This document shows, one piece after another, positions 37,523 through 45,577 of a DNA stretch of 55,473 nucleotides; the stretch's first letter is position 1, and each line of letters opens with the position of its first letter. The position numbers and the translations under genes were made by a program. The notes below the pieces were generated by a model, which worked only from the letters and a program-made list of their open reading frames with translations, did not search any database and had not been told where the DNA came from. Origin of the DNA: an uncultured Eubacteriales bacterium (lineage in GTDB: Bacteria; Bacillota; Clostridia; Christensenellales; Aristaeellaceae); the NCBI GenBank assembly GCA_902764285.1, contig CACWVN010000003.1:1-55473 (forward strand), given 5' to 3'.

Positions 37523-38320
37523 ATGAATAAGATGACGCGCATCCTGCTGATTTTGGTTGGTTTGGTTCTGATTATCGGCGGCGCGGCAGGGATCCGCGGC
37601 GCCGTCGCCGACGGGGTCGAAACCGCGGGCGTTCCATTTGAAACGGCTGTGGAGCTGAACGACGGCGCGGGGAATCCCGTGGCCACGCTGTCCACCCGCT
37701 GCATCTTCAACGGCGAAGAGCGGCAGGTCGGCGTCGCCTACACGCTGGTCAATCACGGAGAGCGGGCGCTGACCCAGCTGAACTTCTCCGTGACCTACCT
37801 GGATTCGGACGGCAACGACCTGCGGGGCAAGTCGATCTACGTGATGATCGGCCTGATGGATGCGCCGGTGCAGCCCGGCGAGGCCCGGGAGTTTGTGAAG
37901 CGGCATTACTTTGACGGCGCCGAAGCCACCGCCTCGGTGGTGCTGGACCCGATCGACGTCAAGGACGAGGAGGAACTGCCGCCCTGGACCGAGCCGCAGC
38001 CGGGCAATCTGCTGCTGGATTTCTGCAACTACGCGCCCTTCAGCGCGTACTTTGAAAACCTCGACACCAACCCGCCGGTGAAGATGGAATATCACAAGGA
38101 TCAGACCTTTGATGAAACCGTCACCGACGTGGACGAGATCCTGGCGGAGATCGAAAGCCTGAGGAACATGCGCATCGGCGGGGAGAGCGATATCCGGGTC
38201 ACGGATTCGGGCATCTCCTACTGGTTTACGATGGCTGACGGAACGGAATGGGGCGTCAGCTTTGAAGCGCCCGGCCTGTTCTGCTGGCATAACAAGGTCT
38301 ACGAGGTGCTGCACGACTGA
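37523..38320 (+). CDS. Membrane-anchored extracytoplasmic protein, unknown
   Basis: A 265-residue protein not recognised. The start ATG at 37523 has GGGGGAGG 8 bases upstream. One N-terminal helix (ILLILVGLVLIIGGAAGI) lacks a clear cleavage site, so it probably stays as an anchor. The next 130 residues look like an immunoglobulin-like beta fold: CIFNGEERQVGVAYTLVNHG, then LTQLNFSVTYLDSDGNDL, as in domains that handle solvent-exposed neutral charges. A second part (about 190-265) with VTDSGISYWFTMADGTEWGV resembles a small beta domain. It precedes the phosphatase gene by 65 bases and may be co-transcribed with it. Confidence 0.7.
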   Translation: MNKMTRILLILVGLVLIIGGAAGIRGAVADGVETAGVPFETAVELNDGAGNPVATLSTRCIFNGEERQVGVAYTLVNHGERALTQLNFSVTYLDSDGNDLRGKSIYVMIGLMDAPVQPGEAREFVKRHYFDGAEATASVVLDPIDVKDEEELPPWTEPQPGNLLLDFCNYAPFSAYFENLDTNPPVKMEYHKDQTFDETVTDVDEILAEIESLRNMRIGGESDIRVTDSGISYWFTMADGTEWGVSFEAPGLFCWHNKVYEVLHD

Positions 38321-38385
38321 CGACCCGCCGCGATGCCGCCGGGCGGCGAATCGAAGCGGGGAGCGCTCCGGGAGGTTTTTGGGAT

Positions 38386-38850
38386 TTGATCAGGATACTT
38401 TTCATCTGCCACGGCAACATCTGCCGGTCGCCGATGGCGGAGTTCGTGATGAAGAAGCTGGTGCGGGACGCCGGCGCGGAGGACCGCTTTGAGATCGCCT
38501 CCGCCGCCACCAGCCGCGAGGAGATCGGCAACCCGGTGTATCCGCCCGCAAAGGCGGAGCTGGCGCGGCACGGCATTTCCTGCAAGGGCCACGCCGCCCG
38601 GCAGATGACCCGCGCGGATTACGATTACTTCGATTACCTGGTGGCCATGGAGCCGTACAACATCCGCAACATGCTGCGCATCTGCCCGGACCCGGAGGGG
38701 AAGATGCGGCTGCTGCTGTCATTCGCGGGCTCGGACGCGGGCATCGACGACCCCTGGTACACGGGGCGCTTTGAGGAGGTATACCGGCAGATCGAAACCG
38801 GCTGCCGGGCGATGCTGGAGAACGAGTTCGGGATCCGGCCGGGAAGGTGA
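38386..38850 (+). CDS. Low-molecular-weight protein-tyrosine phosphatase
   Basis: A 154-residue cytoplasmic phosphatase. The P-loop CHGNICRS (C-x5-R-S) is at residues 8-15, and the general-acid loop is DDPWYTG near 126, with tryptophan where DPY or DPF is usual. In bacteria these enzymes dephosphorylate tyrosine kinases that control polysaccharide export, or arginine-phosphorylated proteins; no kinase is nearby. It starts with TTG at 38386, preceded by GGGAGG at a normal distance, and no in-frame ATG precedes the motif. Its terminator overlaps the lgt stop codon. Confidence 0.93.
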   Translation: MIRILFICHGNICRSPMAEFVMKKLVRDAGAEDRFEIASAATSREEIGNPVYPPAKAELARHGISCKGHAARQMTRADYDYFDYLVAMEPYNIRNMLRICPDPEGKMRLLLSFAGSDAGIDDPWYTGRFEEVYRQIETGCRAMLENEFGIRPGR

Positions 38851-38865
38851 AGGGTTTTATAAAGG

Positions 38866-38895
38866 AAGCCGCTGACGTCAGTCAGCGGCTTCTTT
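38866..38895. terminator. Intrinsic terminator overlapping the lgt stop codon
   Basis: AAGCCGCTGAC (38866-38876) and GTCAGCGGCTT (38881-38891) pair perfectly around a 4-base loop, followed by CTTT. It lies between the convergent phosphatase and lgt genes and includes the lgt stop codon. Confidence 0.8.
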
Positions 38896-39799
38896 CGGTC
38901 GTCCTCGCGTTTTGGACCAGCCCGGCGGCGGCGCAGGCCAGCGCCAGCGCGGCGGGGACGAGCGCCCAGGCCAGCCGGCCCGACAGCGCCGGCGGCGCCA
39001 TGGCGGTGCAGCAGGCGAGGGCGGCGGCGGGCCATTTTTTATCCCGGGCCCGGGCCAGCATCAGCGCGGCGCTGGCCAGCAGCGCCACGAGGCTGAGCAG
39101 CTGGGAGACCCGCAGCGGGCCCAGGTACAGGCTGTCGGTGCGCAGCCCCTCCACCAGCGCGCGCTCCAGCGCGTACAGGAACACGTAGGCGAGGAAGCCG
39201 TCGCCGTCCCGGCGGAACAGCTTTTTCCCGTCGGCGGCCAGCAGCGCGGCGACGATCAGGAAGCACCAGGCGGATTCGTAGAAGAACGTGGCGTAGTGCC
39301 ACGCGCCGTCGGCCTGGATGAACACGCCGACGGGGAAGCGCTGCTGCCAGGCGCGGCGCACGGCGGCGCCGTAGGCTTCCTGGTTGATGAAATTGCCCCA
39401 GCGGCCGATGGCCTGGCCCAGCGCGATGGACGGCGCGGCCAGGTCGGCCAGTTTCAAAAACGGCAGCTTCTTGCGCCGGGAATAGATCCAGCCCGCCAGC
39501 ACGCCGCCGATGATGCCGCCGTAGATGGCCATGCCGCCCTCCCAGATGCGAAAGACGCGCAGCGGGTCGCCGGCGTAGGCGCTCCAGGAGAAGGCCACGT
39601 AGTACAGCCGCGCGCCGACGATGGCCGCGGGGATGCCGGCCAGCGCCAGGTCCAGCACGGTATCCCGGGGCAGGCCCATGCGGCGGGCGCGCAGCGCGGC
39701 CAGGCCCACGGCCAGCGCCATGCCCAGCGCGATGATCGCGCCGTACCAGTGCACCGTCAGGCCGAAAACATGCAGCGCGGTGGGTGTGATATAAACCAA
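38882..39799 (-). CDS. lgt: Prolipoprotein diacylglyceryl transferase
   Basis: Transfers diacylglycerol from phosphatidylglycerol to the lipobox cysteine of prolipoproteins, the first step of lipoprotein maturation. The 305-residue polytopic protein has HWYGAIIALGMALAVGLAAL, GGMAIYGGIIGGVLAG and the signature GRWGNFINQEAYG, plus FFYESAWCFLIVAALL. The C-terminus carries extra alanine-rich hydrophobic stretches. I chose TTG at 39799 because GGAGG lies 7 bases upstream; the frame extends further but crosses the promoter. It has its own promoter at 39880-39909. Confidence 0.94.
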   Translation of the reverse strand: MVYITPTALHVFGLTVHWYGAIIALGMALAVGLAALRARRMGLPRDTVLDLALAGIPAAIVGARLYYVAFSWSAYAGDPLRVFRIWEGGMAIYGGIIGGVLAGWIYSRRKKLPFLKLADLAAPSIALGQAIGRWGNFINQEAYGAAVRRAWQQRFPVGVFIQADGAWHYATFFYESAWCFLIVAALLAADGKKLFRRDGDGFLAYVFLYALERALVEGLRTDSLYLGPLRVSQLLSLVALLASAALMLARARDKKWPAAALACCTAMAPPALSGRLAWALVPAALALACAAAGLVQNARTTERSR

Positions 39800-39879
39800 G
39801 GGAGCACCTCCGGGGAAGGGCTTTGTCCGGGTTCGGGATTCGCGGCGGCGAAGGCCCGTCCGGCCCAATTTGTCCACTC

Positions 39880-39909
39880 ATTATAATCATTTTGGCATGG
39901 AAAAGTCAA
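39880..39909 (-). promoter_or_regulatory. Promoter of lgt
   Basis: TTGACT (39909-39904) and TATAAT (39885-39880) with 18 bases between on the minus strand. Confidence 0.85.
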
Positions 39910-39919
39910 TACATGCGCA

Positions 39920-39948
39920 TTGCATCCGGGGCCGATTGGCGTTATAAT
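39920..39948 (+). promoter_or_regulatory. Promoter of the division/envelope operon
   Basis: TTGCAT (39920-39925) and perfect TATAAT (39943-39948) with 17 bases between, 85 bases before the HlyD-like gene. It is back-to-back with the lgt promoter. Confidence 0.87.
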
Positions 39949-40033
39949 AAAGGTTACCATGGTTGTACTCTGTCCAAACCATGGCCGCGGCATGCGCTGC
40001 GGCGCCGCATTACCATCGATCGGAGCGTGAGCT

Positions 40034-41215
40034 ATGCGCAGAATTAGAGTGACCGGCAGGTTTTACATATTCGTGCTGGCCCTGCTGGTAATCGCGTTCC
40101 TGATCCTGCGGCTGCTGCTGTTCCGCGGCACCCGGGAGACCGTCATCATGATGGCCAACGCCTCCCAGCGGCAGACGGTGGACTGCGTCATCATCCGCGA
40201 CGAGACCGTCACCGTTTCCGATTCCGCCGCCCGGGTGGAATACATCGCCGCTGAAAATTCGCTGGTATCTCAGGGCGACAACGTGGCCAATATCTATGCC
40301 ACCGGGTATTCGGAGAGCCTTCTGAGCAACCTGGAGAACACCCGCAAGAACATCCAGGAATACCACAAGCAGCTGCTGGCCAACATCGTGGACGCCGATT
40401 TGAGCCGCCTGGACGCCGTGGTGAACCTGATGGCGCTGGAATTCAAGAATCTGATCACGCGCCGGACCACCGGCAACCTGAAGATCGTCACCAGCCAGCT
40501 GGAGACCGCCATGGTGAACCGCCAGGAATACCTGCGCCAGAACAAGCGCGGCGACAACAAGCTGACCAAGCTGTACGAGGAAGAGAACGCGCGCCTGGCG
40601 AGTATCCAGTCCTGGCGCAAGGTCTCCGAGGCCGGCCGGTCGGGCGTGGTTTCATTTTATATCGACGGGTATGAAAACGATTTGACGCCCGACGCGCTGG
40701 GCACGCTGTCCATTTCCGACGTGCGCGCGGTGCTGGCGGGGGACAACCTGCCCAACACCAGGGCGACCCGCAGCGGCGGCATCTACCGCATCGTCGATCA
40801 GAACAAATGGTACGTGGCCGTGCTGTCCGACGGCAACACGTGGACGCCCGTGGTGGGCCAGGACAATTACTTCATGCAGCTGGAGGGCTTCGACGATCTC
40901 GGCTTTACCGCTTCGGTGACCAGCGTGCAGAAGGAAGACGGCACCACGCTGGCCGTGTTCGAGATCGACGATCCCATCGGCCCGCTGATCTACCAGCGCA
41001 CCGGCAAGGCGCAGTTCAGCATCACGCTGACGGGCCTGTCCGTGCGCACCGAGGCGCTGTACAACCAGAACGGCCAGATGGGCGTGTGGGTGTACGACGT
41101 GCCCGGCGGCACCTTCGTGCCTGTGGAGGTGCTGTCCACCGACGGCAGCATCGCCATGATCCAGCCGCTGGTGGAAAACGCGCTGCAGCTGGGCCAGCCG
41201 ATTTTGATTAAATAA
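40034..41215 (+). CDS. HlyD-like membrane-fusion/adaptor protein
   Basis: A 393-residue protein with one N-terminal membrane helix (FYIFVLALLVIAFLILRLLLF). A barrel-sandwich half-motif follows (VIIRDETVTVSDSAARVEYI, LVSQGDNVANIY), then a helical hairpin region (about 95-180), and beta-rich C-terminal domains. This is the layout of HlyD-family periplasmic adaptor proteins. In Clostridia such a protein often stands before yggS-sepF, as here, with no transporter partner in the operon. Its role in division or envelope transport is not established. ATG at 40034 has CGGAG upstream. Confidence 0.8.
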   Translation: MRRIRVTGRFYIFVLALLVIAFLILRLLLFRGTRETVIMMANASQRQTVDCVIIRDETVTVSDSAARVEYIAAENSLVSQGDNVANIYATGYSESLLSNLENTRKNIQEYHKQLLANIVDADLSRLDAVVNLMALEFKNLITRRTTGNLKIVTSQLETAMVNRQEYLRQNKRGDNKLTKLYEEENARLASIQSWRKVSEAGRSGVVSFYIDGYENDLTPDALGTLSISDVRAVLAGDNLPNTRATRSGGIYRIVDQNKWYVAVLSDGNTWTPVVGQDNYFMQLEGFDDLGFTASVTSVQKEDGTTLAVFEIDDPIGPLIYQRTGKAQFSITLTGLSVRTEALYNQNGQMGVWVYDVPGGTFVPVEVLSTDGSIAMIQPLVENALQLGQPILIK

Positions 41216-41230
41216 GAAGGCATGAGCGAC

Positions 41231-41923
41231 ATGGACCGCGAAGCACTGATCGCCAATATCCGCGAATGGCAGGCGCGCATCGGCGAGGCCGCCGCGAAAT
41301 GGGGCGGCGCCGAGATCTGCGGCGTCAGCAAGACCGTGGATCCCGAGACCGTGAACCTGGCCTGGGAGGGCGGCATCCGCACGCTGGGCGAAAACCGCGT
41401 GCAGGAGCTGCTGGGCAAGATCGACCGGCTGAACCCGGATTTCAAGATCCACCTGATCGGGCAGTTGCAGACCAACAAGGTGAAGTACATCATCGACAGG
41501 GTGGCCATGATCCAGTCGCTGGACCGGCCGGCGCTGGCGCAGGAGATCTCCCGCCGGGCCGTCGCCGCGGGCGTGGAGATGCCGGCGCTGGTGCAGGTGA
41601 ACATCGCCCGCGAGCCGCAGAAGGCGGGCATCGACGAAGAATCGCTGGTGCCGTTCATCCGGGAAAGCGCGCAGCTGCCGGGGCTTCGGATCCGCGGGCT
41701 GATGGCGATCATGCCCATCGCGGACGACCCCGAGGACGTGCGCGGGTATTTCCGGCGCATGCGCCAGTGGTTCGAGCGCCTGCGGGATATGGATATCCCC
41801 GGCGCGCGGATGGACGTGCTGTCGATGGGCATGTCCGACGACGCCGTCGTCGCCGCCCAGGAGGGCGCCACGATGGTGCGGCTGGGCCGGGCGCTGTTCG
41901 GCGCCAGGCCGGCGAAGATCTGA
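41231..41923 (+). CDS. yggS: YggS/PROSC family pyridoxal-phosphate homeostasis protein
   Basis: A 230-residue single-domain PLP-binding barrel without known catalytic activity, which buffers pyridoxal phosphate. The PLP lysine is in ICGVSKTV. Other family motifs are GENRVQELLGK, HLIGQLQTNKVKYI, the VNIAREPQKAG stretch, LRIRGLMAIMP, LSMGMSDD and VRLGRALFG. The ATG at 41231 is preferred because AAGAAGG lies 10 bases upstream; the ATG at 41222 would be only one base from it. It stands directly before sepF, the usual position in Bacillota and Actinobacteria. Confidence 0.93.
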   Translation: MDREALIANIREWQARIGEAAAKWGGAEICGVSKTVDPETVNLAWEGGIRTLGENRVQELLGKIDRLNPDFKIHLIGQLQTNKVKYIIDRVAMIQSLDRPALAQEISRRAVAAGVEMPALVQVNIAREPQKAGIDEESLVPFIRESAQLPGLRIRGLMAIMPIADDPEDVRGYFRRMRQWFERLRDMDIPGARMDVLSMGMSDDAVVAAQEGATMVRLGRALFGARPAKI

Positions 41924-41978
41924 TATTACCTTGCCGCGGCCCCGCGGCGCAAGATAAGATTCCAGGGAGGGAAACGCT

Positions 41979-42695
41979 ATGGCGCGCAAACAATCCGGCG
42001 GCTTCAACAAGCTGCTGAATTTCATCGGTCTCGTGGACGACGACGATTCCCGGGACACCTATGGCGAGGAATACTCCAACGGCAATTACGGACGCCAGGG
42101 CGCCTATACGCCCAGGCAGCCGCGCACCGCGCCGGGCAGCCGCTCGTCGTCGCGCCAGCCGGCCCAGCGCCGGCTGCCGGAGCCCGCGCCCCGCAGCCGC
42201 TATGATGACGACGGCGGCCGGTACGATGCCCGCGGCCGCGGCGATGCGCGCGCGCCCAGGGGCTATGACGATTACCGGCCCGTGGAGCGGCGCGTCAATT
42301 CCCGGTTTGACGATTCCGGCTACGATTATCAGGCCCGGTCCCAGCGCGAGCCTTCGCGCTACGGCCAGCCCGACGCCCGGTACGGCGGCAGCAACCTGCC
42401 CCAGCGCGCGCCCCAGCAGCGCCCGCGGGTCAGCCAGCGCTCGCGCACGGTGATGTATTCGCTGCATTCCCTGGAGGACTGCTGCGAGGTCATCGACCAG
42501 CTGATCGCCAACAACACCGTGGTGCTGACGATGGACGAACTGGACGGCCGGCTGCTGCAGCGCGCCGTGGACACGCTGTCCGGCGCGGTGTTCGCGCTGC
42601 ACGCCAACATCCGCAAGGCGTCGGACAAGACGTATCTGATCGCGCCGATGTCGGTGGAGGTCAACGAGGCCTACGATTTCGACCGGCGGTTCTGA
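41979..42695 (+). CDS. sepF: Cell division protein SepF
   Basis: Polymerising membrane-associated protein that anchors and aligns FtsZ filaments at the septum. The N-terminus carries a short amphipathic membrane-targeting helix (FNKLLNFIGLV). Residues about 30-150 are a long, arginine-, tyrosine- and proline-rich disordered linker. The conserved SepF domain starts near SRTVMYSLHSLEDCCEVID and includes IANNTVVLTMDELDGRLLQRAVDTLSG. At 238 residues it is longer than the usual 150 because of the linker. GGGAGGG precedes ATG 41979. Confidence 0.94.
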   Translation: MARKQSGGFNKLLNFIGLVDDDDSRDTYGEEYSNGNYGRQGAYTPRQPRTAPGSRSSSRQPAQRRLPEPAPRSRYDDDGGRYDARGRGDARAPRGYDDYRPVERRVNSRFDDSGYDYQARSQREPSRYGQPDARYGGSNLPQRAPQQRPRVSQRSRTVMYSLHSLEDCCEVIDQLIANNTVVLTMDELDGRLLQRAVDTLSGAVFALHANIRKASDKTYLIAPMSVEVNEAYDFDRRF

Positions 42696-42736
42696 TCCGC
42701 CGGCTGGTTCTCATTCTGGCAGGGAGGTGAAGGCGC

Positions 42737-43027
42737 GTGCGGGGGTTGTACGAGGTGTTTTACGCGGGCTACCTGTTCCTGCGGCTGATCACCGCGGCGA
42801 TACTCATCTACTGCATCCTCAGCTGGTTCCGGCCCACGTTCCGGGCCTACGAATGGCTGGGAAGGTTCATCCAGCCGTTCATTTCGCCGTTCCGGAAGCT
42901 GTCGATGAAGGCGATGCGCTATTTCCGCGCGCCGGTGGACTTTACCTGCCTGTTCGCGCTCATCGGATACCAGATCATCGAACGGCTGTGGTGGCGGCTG
43001 TACATCCTGCTGGCGCGGGCGCTGTAG
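42737..43027 (+). CDS. YggT family membrane protein
   Basis: A 96-residue protein with two hydrophobic segments (YLFLRLITAAILIYCILSWF; VDFTCLFALIGYQIIERL) separated by a loop with LGRFIQPFISPFRKLS, which matches the YggT pattern RxxxPxxxPFR. It is conserved next to sepF in many Bacillota and linked to division or osmotic homeostasis, without a defined biochemical role. GTG start at 42737 follows GGGAGG. Confidence 0.9.
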   Translation: MRGLYEVFYAGYLFLRLITAAILIYCILSWFRPTFRAYEWLGRFIQPFISPFRKLSMKAMRYFRAPVDFTCLFALIGYQIIERLWWRLYILLARAL

Positions 43028-43170
43028 CGGGATGCGGTTCGCGGCGCGAAAACAAATTATTATGCCGCGCAGGCAGGAATTTGCAAGGGTCGCGGCGAAA
43101 AGATCATAAATAGGCGAAATTTGGCGCATGCGCCAGTCACAATACCCGGCATGAAAGGAAGGTTATCAAC

Positions 43171-43731
43171 ATGGCGATCAGCGTACGCGATATTCAGGAG
43201 AAGGAATTTGCAACCCAGGCTACCGGCGGCTATAACATCGAGCAGGTCGACGATTTCCTGGACGAGGTTTCCGAGCAGCTGGCCGCTCTGGTTCGCGAGA
43301 ACCTGGAGCTGGGCCAGAAGGTGCAGGCCCTGCAGGCCGATGTGAAGGCCGTGGAGGCGAAGGTTCCGGATTACAACGAAAAGGATTATTTCCAGAACCT
43401 GCAGAACGCCATGCGGGAATCGCTGATCGGCGCCCAGCGGATCGCCGACGAGACCACCGAGGAGGCCAACCGCAAGGCCGACCAGACGCTGGCCGACGCC
43501 CAGGCCCAGGCCGATCAGATCACCGCCGAGGCCAAGGAAAAGGCCGACGCGCTGCTGAGCCAGGCGAAGGAAGAGGCCGAGAAGCTCGCGGCCGACGCCA
43601 AGGAAAAGACCGCCGCGCTGGAGGAACGCTTCGCCGCGCTGAAGGCTTCCGCAGCCAGCTACAAGGCCGAATTCAGCCGCGTGCTGGACAAGCAGGCCGC
43701 CGCGCTCAAGGAGAGCGCCGGTCTGTTCTGA
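43171..43731 (+). CDS. divIVA: DivIVA-domain protein
   Basis: A 186-residue coiled-coil protein that marks negatively curved membrane at poles and septa and recruits partners. The N-terminal DivIVA lipid-binding domain contains IQEKEFATQATGGYNIEQVD and FLDEVSEQL. A second region follows LQNAMRESLIGAQRIADET, and then a long alanine/lysine/glutamate coiled coil (about 110-160). YlmH, often placed between yggT and divIVA, is missing. It is followed by a terminator. ATG at 43171 has AGGAAGG upstream. Confidence 0.94.
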   Translation: MAISVRDIQEKEFATQATGGYNIEQVDDFLDEVSEQLAALVRENLELGQKVQALQADVKAVEAKVPDYNEKDYFQNLQNAMRESLIGAQRIADETTEEANRKADQTLADAQAQADQITAEAKEKADALLSQAKEEAEKLAADAKEKTAALEERFAALKASAASYKAEFSRVLDKQAAALKESAGLF

Positions 43732-43745
43732 TCGGACGATGATCC

Positions 43746-43773
43746 AAGGCGCTTCCGCGGGAAGCGCCTTTTC
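43746..43773 (+). terminator. Intrinsic terminator after divIVA
   Basis: AAGGCGCTTCC (43746-43756) and GGAAGCGCCTT (43760-43770) form a perfect stem with a 3-base loop, followed by a short T-run. Confidence 0.8.
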
Positions 43774-43832
43774 AATGCATACCCTTCGGGCCGGATGGGA
43801 AAAATACCCATAAAAGCCGGGAGGGGAACGAC

Positions 43833-44105
43833 GTGACGGGACGGGAAAGGGCGGCGCTGGAGCGCCTGCTGGACGCGCTGGAGCGCATGCGGCTGGACGA
43901 GTACGTGGAATACGTGTCCAACCGCAGGCGGATGATCGGGCAGAACATACTGTACGGCCTGTGCCGGGGACTGGGCTTTACGCTGGGGTTTTCGGTGCTG
44001 GGCGCGCTGCTGGCGGTGGCGCTGCGGTCGCTGGTGGTGGAGAACATACCGCTGATCGGCGGTTTCCTGGCGGAGGTTATCCATGCGATTGAGGCGAGGA
44101 TGTAG
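43833..44105 (+). CDS. DUF5665-type small membrane protein
   Basis: A 90-residue protein with an N-terminal amphipathic helix (RLLDALERMRLDEYVEYVSN) and one hydrophobic segment containing GLCRGLGFTLGFSVLGALLAVAL, matching the DUF5665 pattern. Its function is unknown. The GTG start at 43833 has GGGAGGGG upstream. Its end overlaps the lspA start by 23 bases, so the two are translationally coupled. Confidence 0.78.
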   Translation: MTGRERAALERLLDALERMRLDEYVEYVSNRRRMIGQNILYGLCRGLGFTLGFSVLGALLAVALRSLVVENIPLIGGFLAEVIHAIEARM

Positions 44106-44559
44106 GGGATGGTGGATCGCGCTGCTGGCGGCGCTGGCGGATCGGATCACCAAGGCGGCCGTGCTGGCCGCGCCGCGGGCGGACGGCCCGCTGATCCCCG
44201 GCATAATGAATATCCGGCTGACCGCCAACCGCGGCATGGCCTTTTCCATGCTGTCCGGGCAGACGCTGGGGCTGACGCTGCTGACGGCGGTGCTGGTGGC
44301 GGCGCTGACGGGATGGCTGATCGCCCGGCCGGACGAACCGAAGCTGCTGCGCGCCGGACTGTGGATGATCGTGGGCGGCGGCCTGGGCAACCTGTACGAC
44401 CGGCTGACCCGCGGCAGCGTGGTCGATTTCCTGGAGCCGGCGTTCGTGCGCTTCGCGGTGTTCAACGTGGCCGACGCCTGCATCACCGTGGGCGCGGCGC
44501 TGGCGATACTGGCGCTGGTGCTGGGCGAACTGCGGGGGAGGAAGACCCATGGCGGATGA
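44083..44559 (+). CDS. lspA: Signal peptidase II (lipoprotein signal peptidase)
   Basis: Cleaves the signal peptide of diacylglyceryl-modified prolipoproteins, after Lgt. A 158-residue protein with four membrane helices. ADRITKAAV contains the conserved first-helix aspartate. NRGMAFSML, GGGLGNLYDRLTRGSVVDF and FAVFNVADACITVG carry the two catalytic aspartates (VVDF and VADA). ATG at 44083 has GGAGG upstream and overlaps the preceding gene. The last 11 bases overlap rluD. Confidence 0.95.
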   Translation: MRLRRGCRGWWIALLAALADRITKAAVLAAPRADGPLIPGIMNIRLTANRGMAFSMLSGQTLGLTLLTAVLVAALTGWLIARPDEPKLLRAGLWMIVGGGLGNLYDRLTRGSVVDFLEPAFVRFAVFNVADACITVGAALAILALVLGELRGRKTHGG

Positions 44560-45472
44560 GGCGCGGATCATCGAAGGGCGGCTGCCGGCGGAGCGCGGCG
44601 GCGAGCGGCTGGACGTGTTCGCGGCGGAGCTGGCGGACATCACCCGTTCGCGGGCGGGCGCGCTGGTGCGCGAAGGCCGCGTGCGGGCCGGCGGCGAGGT
44701 CCAGTCAAAGCCGGGCTTCAAACTGAAGCCGGGCGACGCCGTGCGGGTGGAGATCCCGCCGGCGGCCCCGGCGGGCGTGGCCGCGGAGGATATCGAGCTG
44801 CGGATCGTCTACCAGGACGACGACCTGGCCGTGGTGTTCAAGCCTTCGGGCATGGTGGTGCATCCCGCCGCGGGCAACGAGAGCGGCACGCTGGTGAACG
44901 CGCTGCTGAAGCACCTGGACAACCTGTCCGGCATCGGCGGGGAGATCCGCCCCGGCATCGTGCACCGGATCGACAAGGACACGTCGGGGCTTCTGCTGGT
45001 GGCGAAGAACGATTTCAGCCACGTGGCGCTGTCGGAACAGATCCGGGCGCACACCGTGCAGCGGGCCTACCGCGCCATCGTGATCGGCGGGTTCCGGGAG
45101 GACGAGGGCGTCGTCAGCGGGCCCATCGGCCGGCATCCCGTGGATCGAAAGAAGATGGCCATCGCGCCGGGCGGCCGGGAGGCCGAGACCCACTGGCGGG
45201 TGCTGGAGCGGCTGCGCGGCGCGACGCTGATCGAGGCGCGGCTGACCACCGGGCGCACCCATCAGATCCGCGTGCACATGGCTTCCATCGGCCATCCGGT
45301 GCTGGGCGACCCGGTGTATGGGCCGAAGAAATCGCCGTTTCCCGTGGCGGGCGGACAGCTGCTGCACGCCTTCCGCATCGGGTTCGTGCATCCGCGCACC
45401 GGCGAGGAGATGCTGTTCGAGGCCGAGCCGGAGCCGCGGTTCACCCGCTGGCTGGAAAAGCTGAGGATGTGA
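44549..45472 (+). CDS. rluD: RluA/RluD family 23S rRNA pseudouridine synthase
   Basis: Isomerises uridine to pseudouridine in 23S rRNA. The 307-residue protein has an N-terminal S4 RNA-binding domain (GERLDVFAAELADITRSRAG to KPGDAVRVEIP). The catalytic domain carries HRIDKDTSGLLLVAK with the catalytic aspartate, VFKPSGMVVHP, and TTGRTHQIRVHMASIGHPV. ATG at 44549 has GGGGGAGGAAG upstream and overlaps lspA. The exact target site within the RluA group cannot be told from sequence alone. Confidence 0.93.
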   Translation: MADEARIIEGRLPAERGGERLDVFAAELADITRSRAGALVREGRVRAGGEVQSKPGFKLKPGDAVRVEIPPAAPAGVAAEDIELRIVYQDDDLAVVFKPSGMVVHPAAGNESGTLVNALLKHLDNLSGIGGEIRPGIVHRIDKDTSGLLLVAKNDFSHVALSEQIRAHTVQRAYRAIVIGGFREDEGVVSGPIGRHPVDRKKMAIAPGGREAETHWRVLERLRGATLIEARLTTGRTHQIRVHMASIGHPVLGDPVYGPKKSPFPVAGGQLLHAFRIGFVHPRTGEEMLFEAEPEPRFTRWLEKLRM

Positions 45473-45517
45473 GCGCCGTTTTTGCGCAAAAATATTTCAG
45501 AAGTATTACGAAACTTC

Positions 45518-45546
45518 TTGTTTTTTCCCCTCCGTTGTGATAAAAT
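45518..45546 (+). promoter_or_regulatory. Promoter of the second L,D-transpeptidase gene
   Basis: TTGTTT (45518-45523) and TAAAAT (45541-45546) with a 17-base spacer. It lies after any upstream in-frame ATG, so it rules out longer starts for the gene. Confidence 0.75.
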
Positions 45547-45577
45547 GGCAGTACCATTTTTGAATGGAGGGGTTTTC

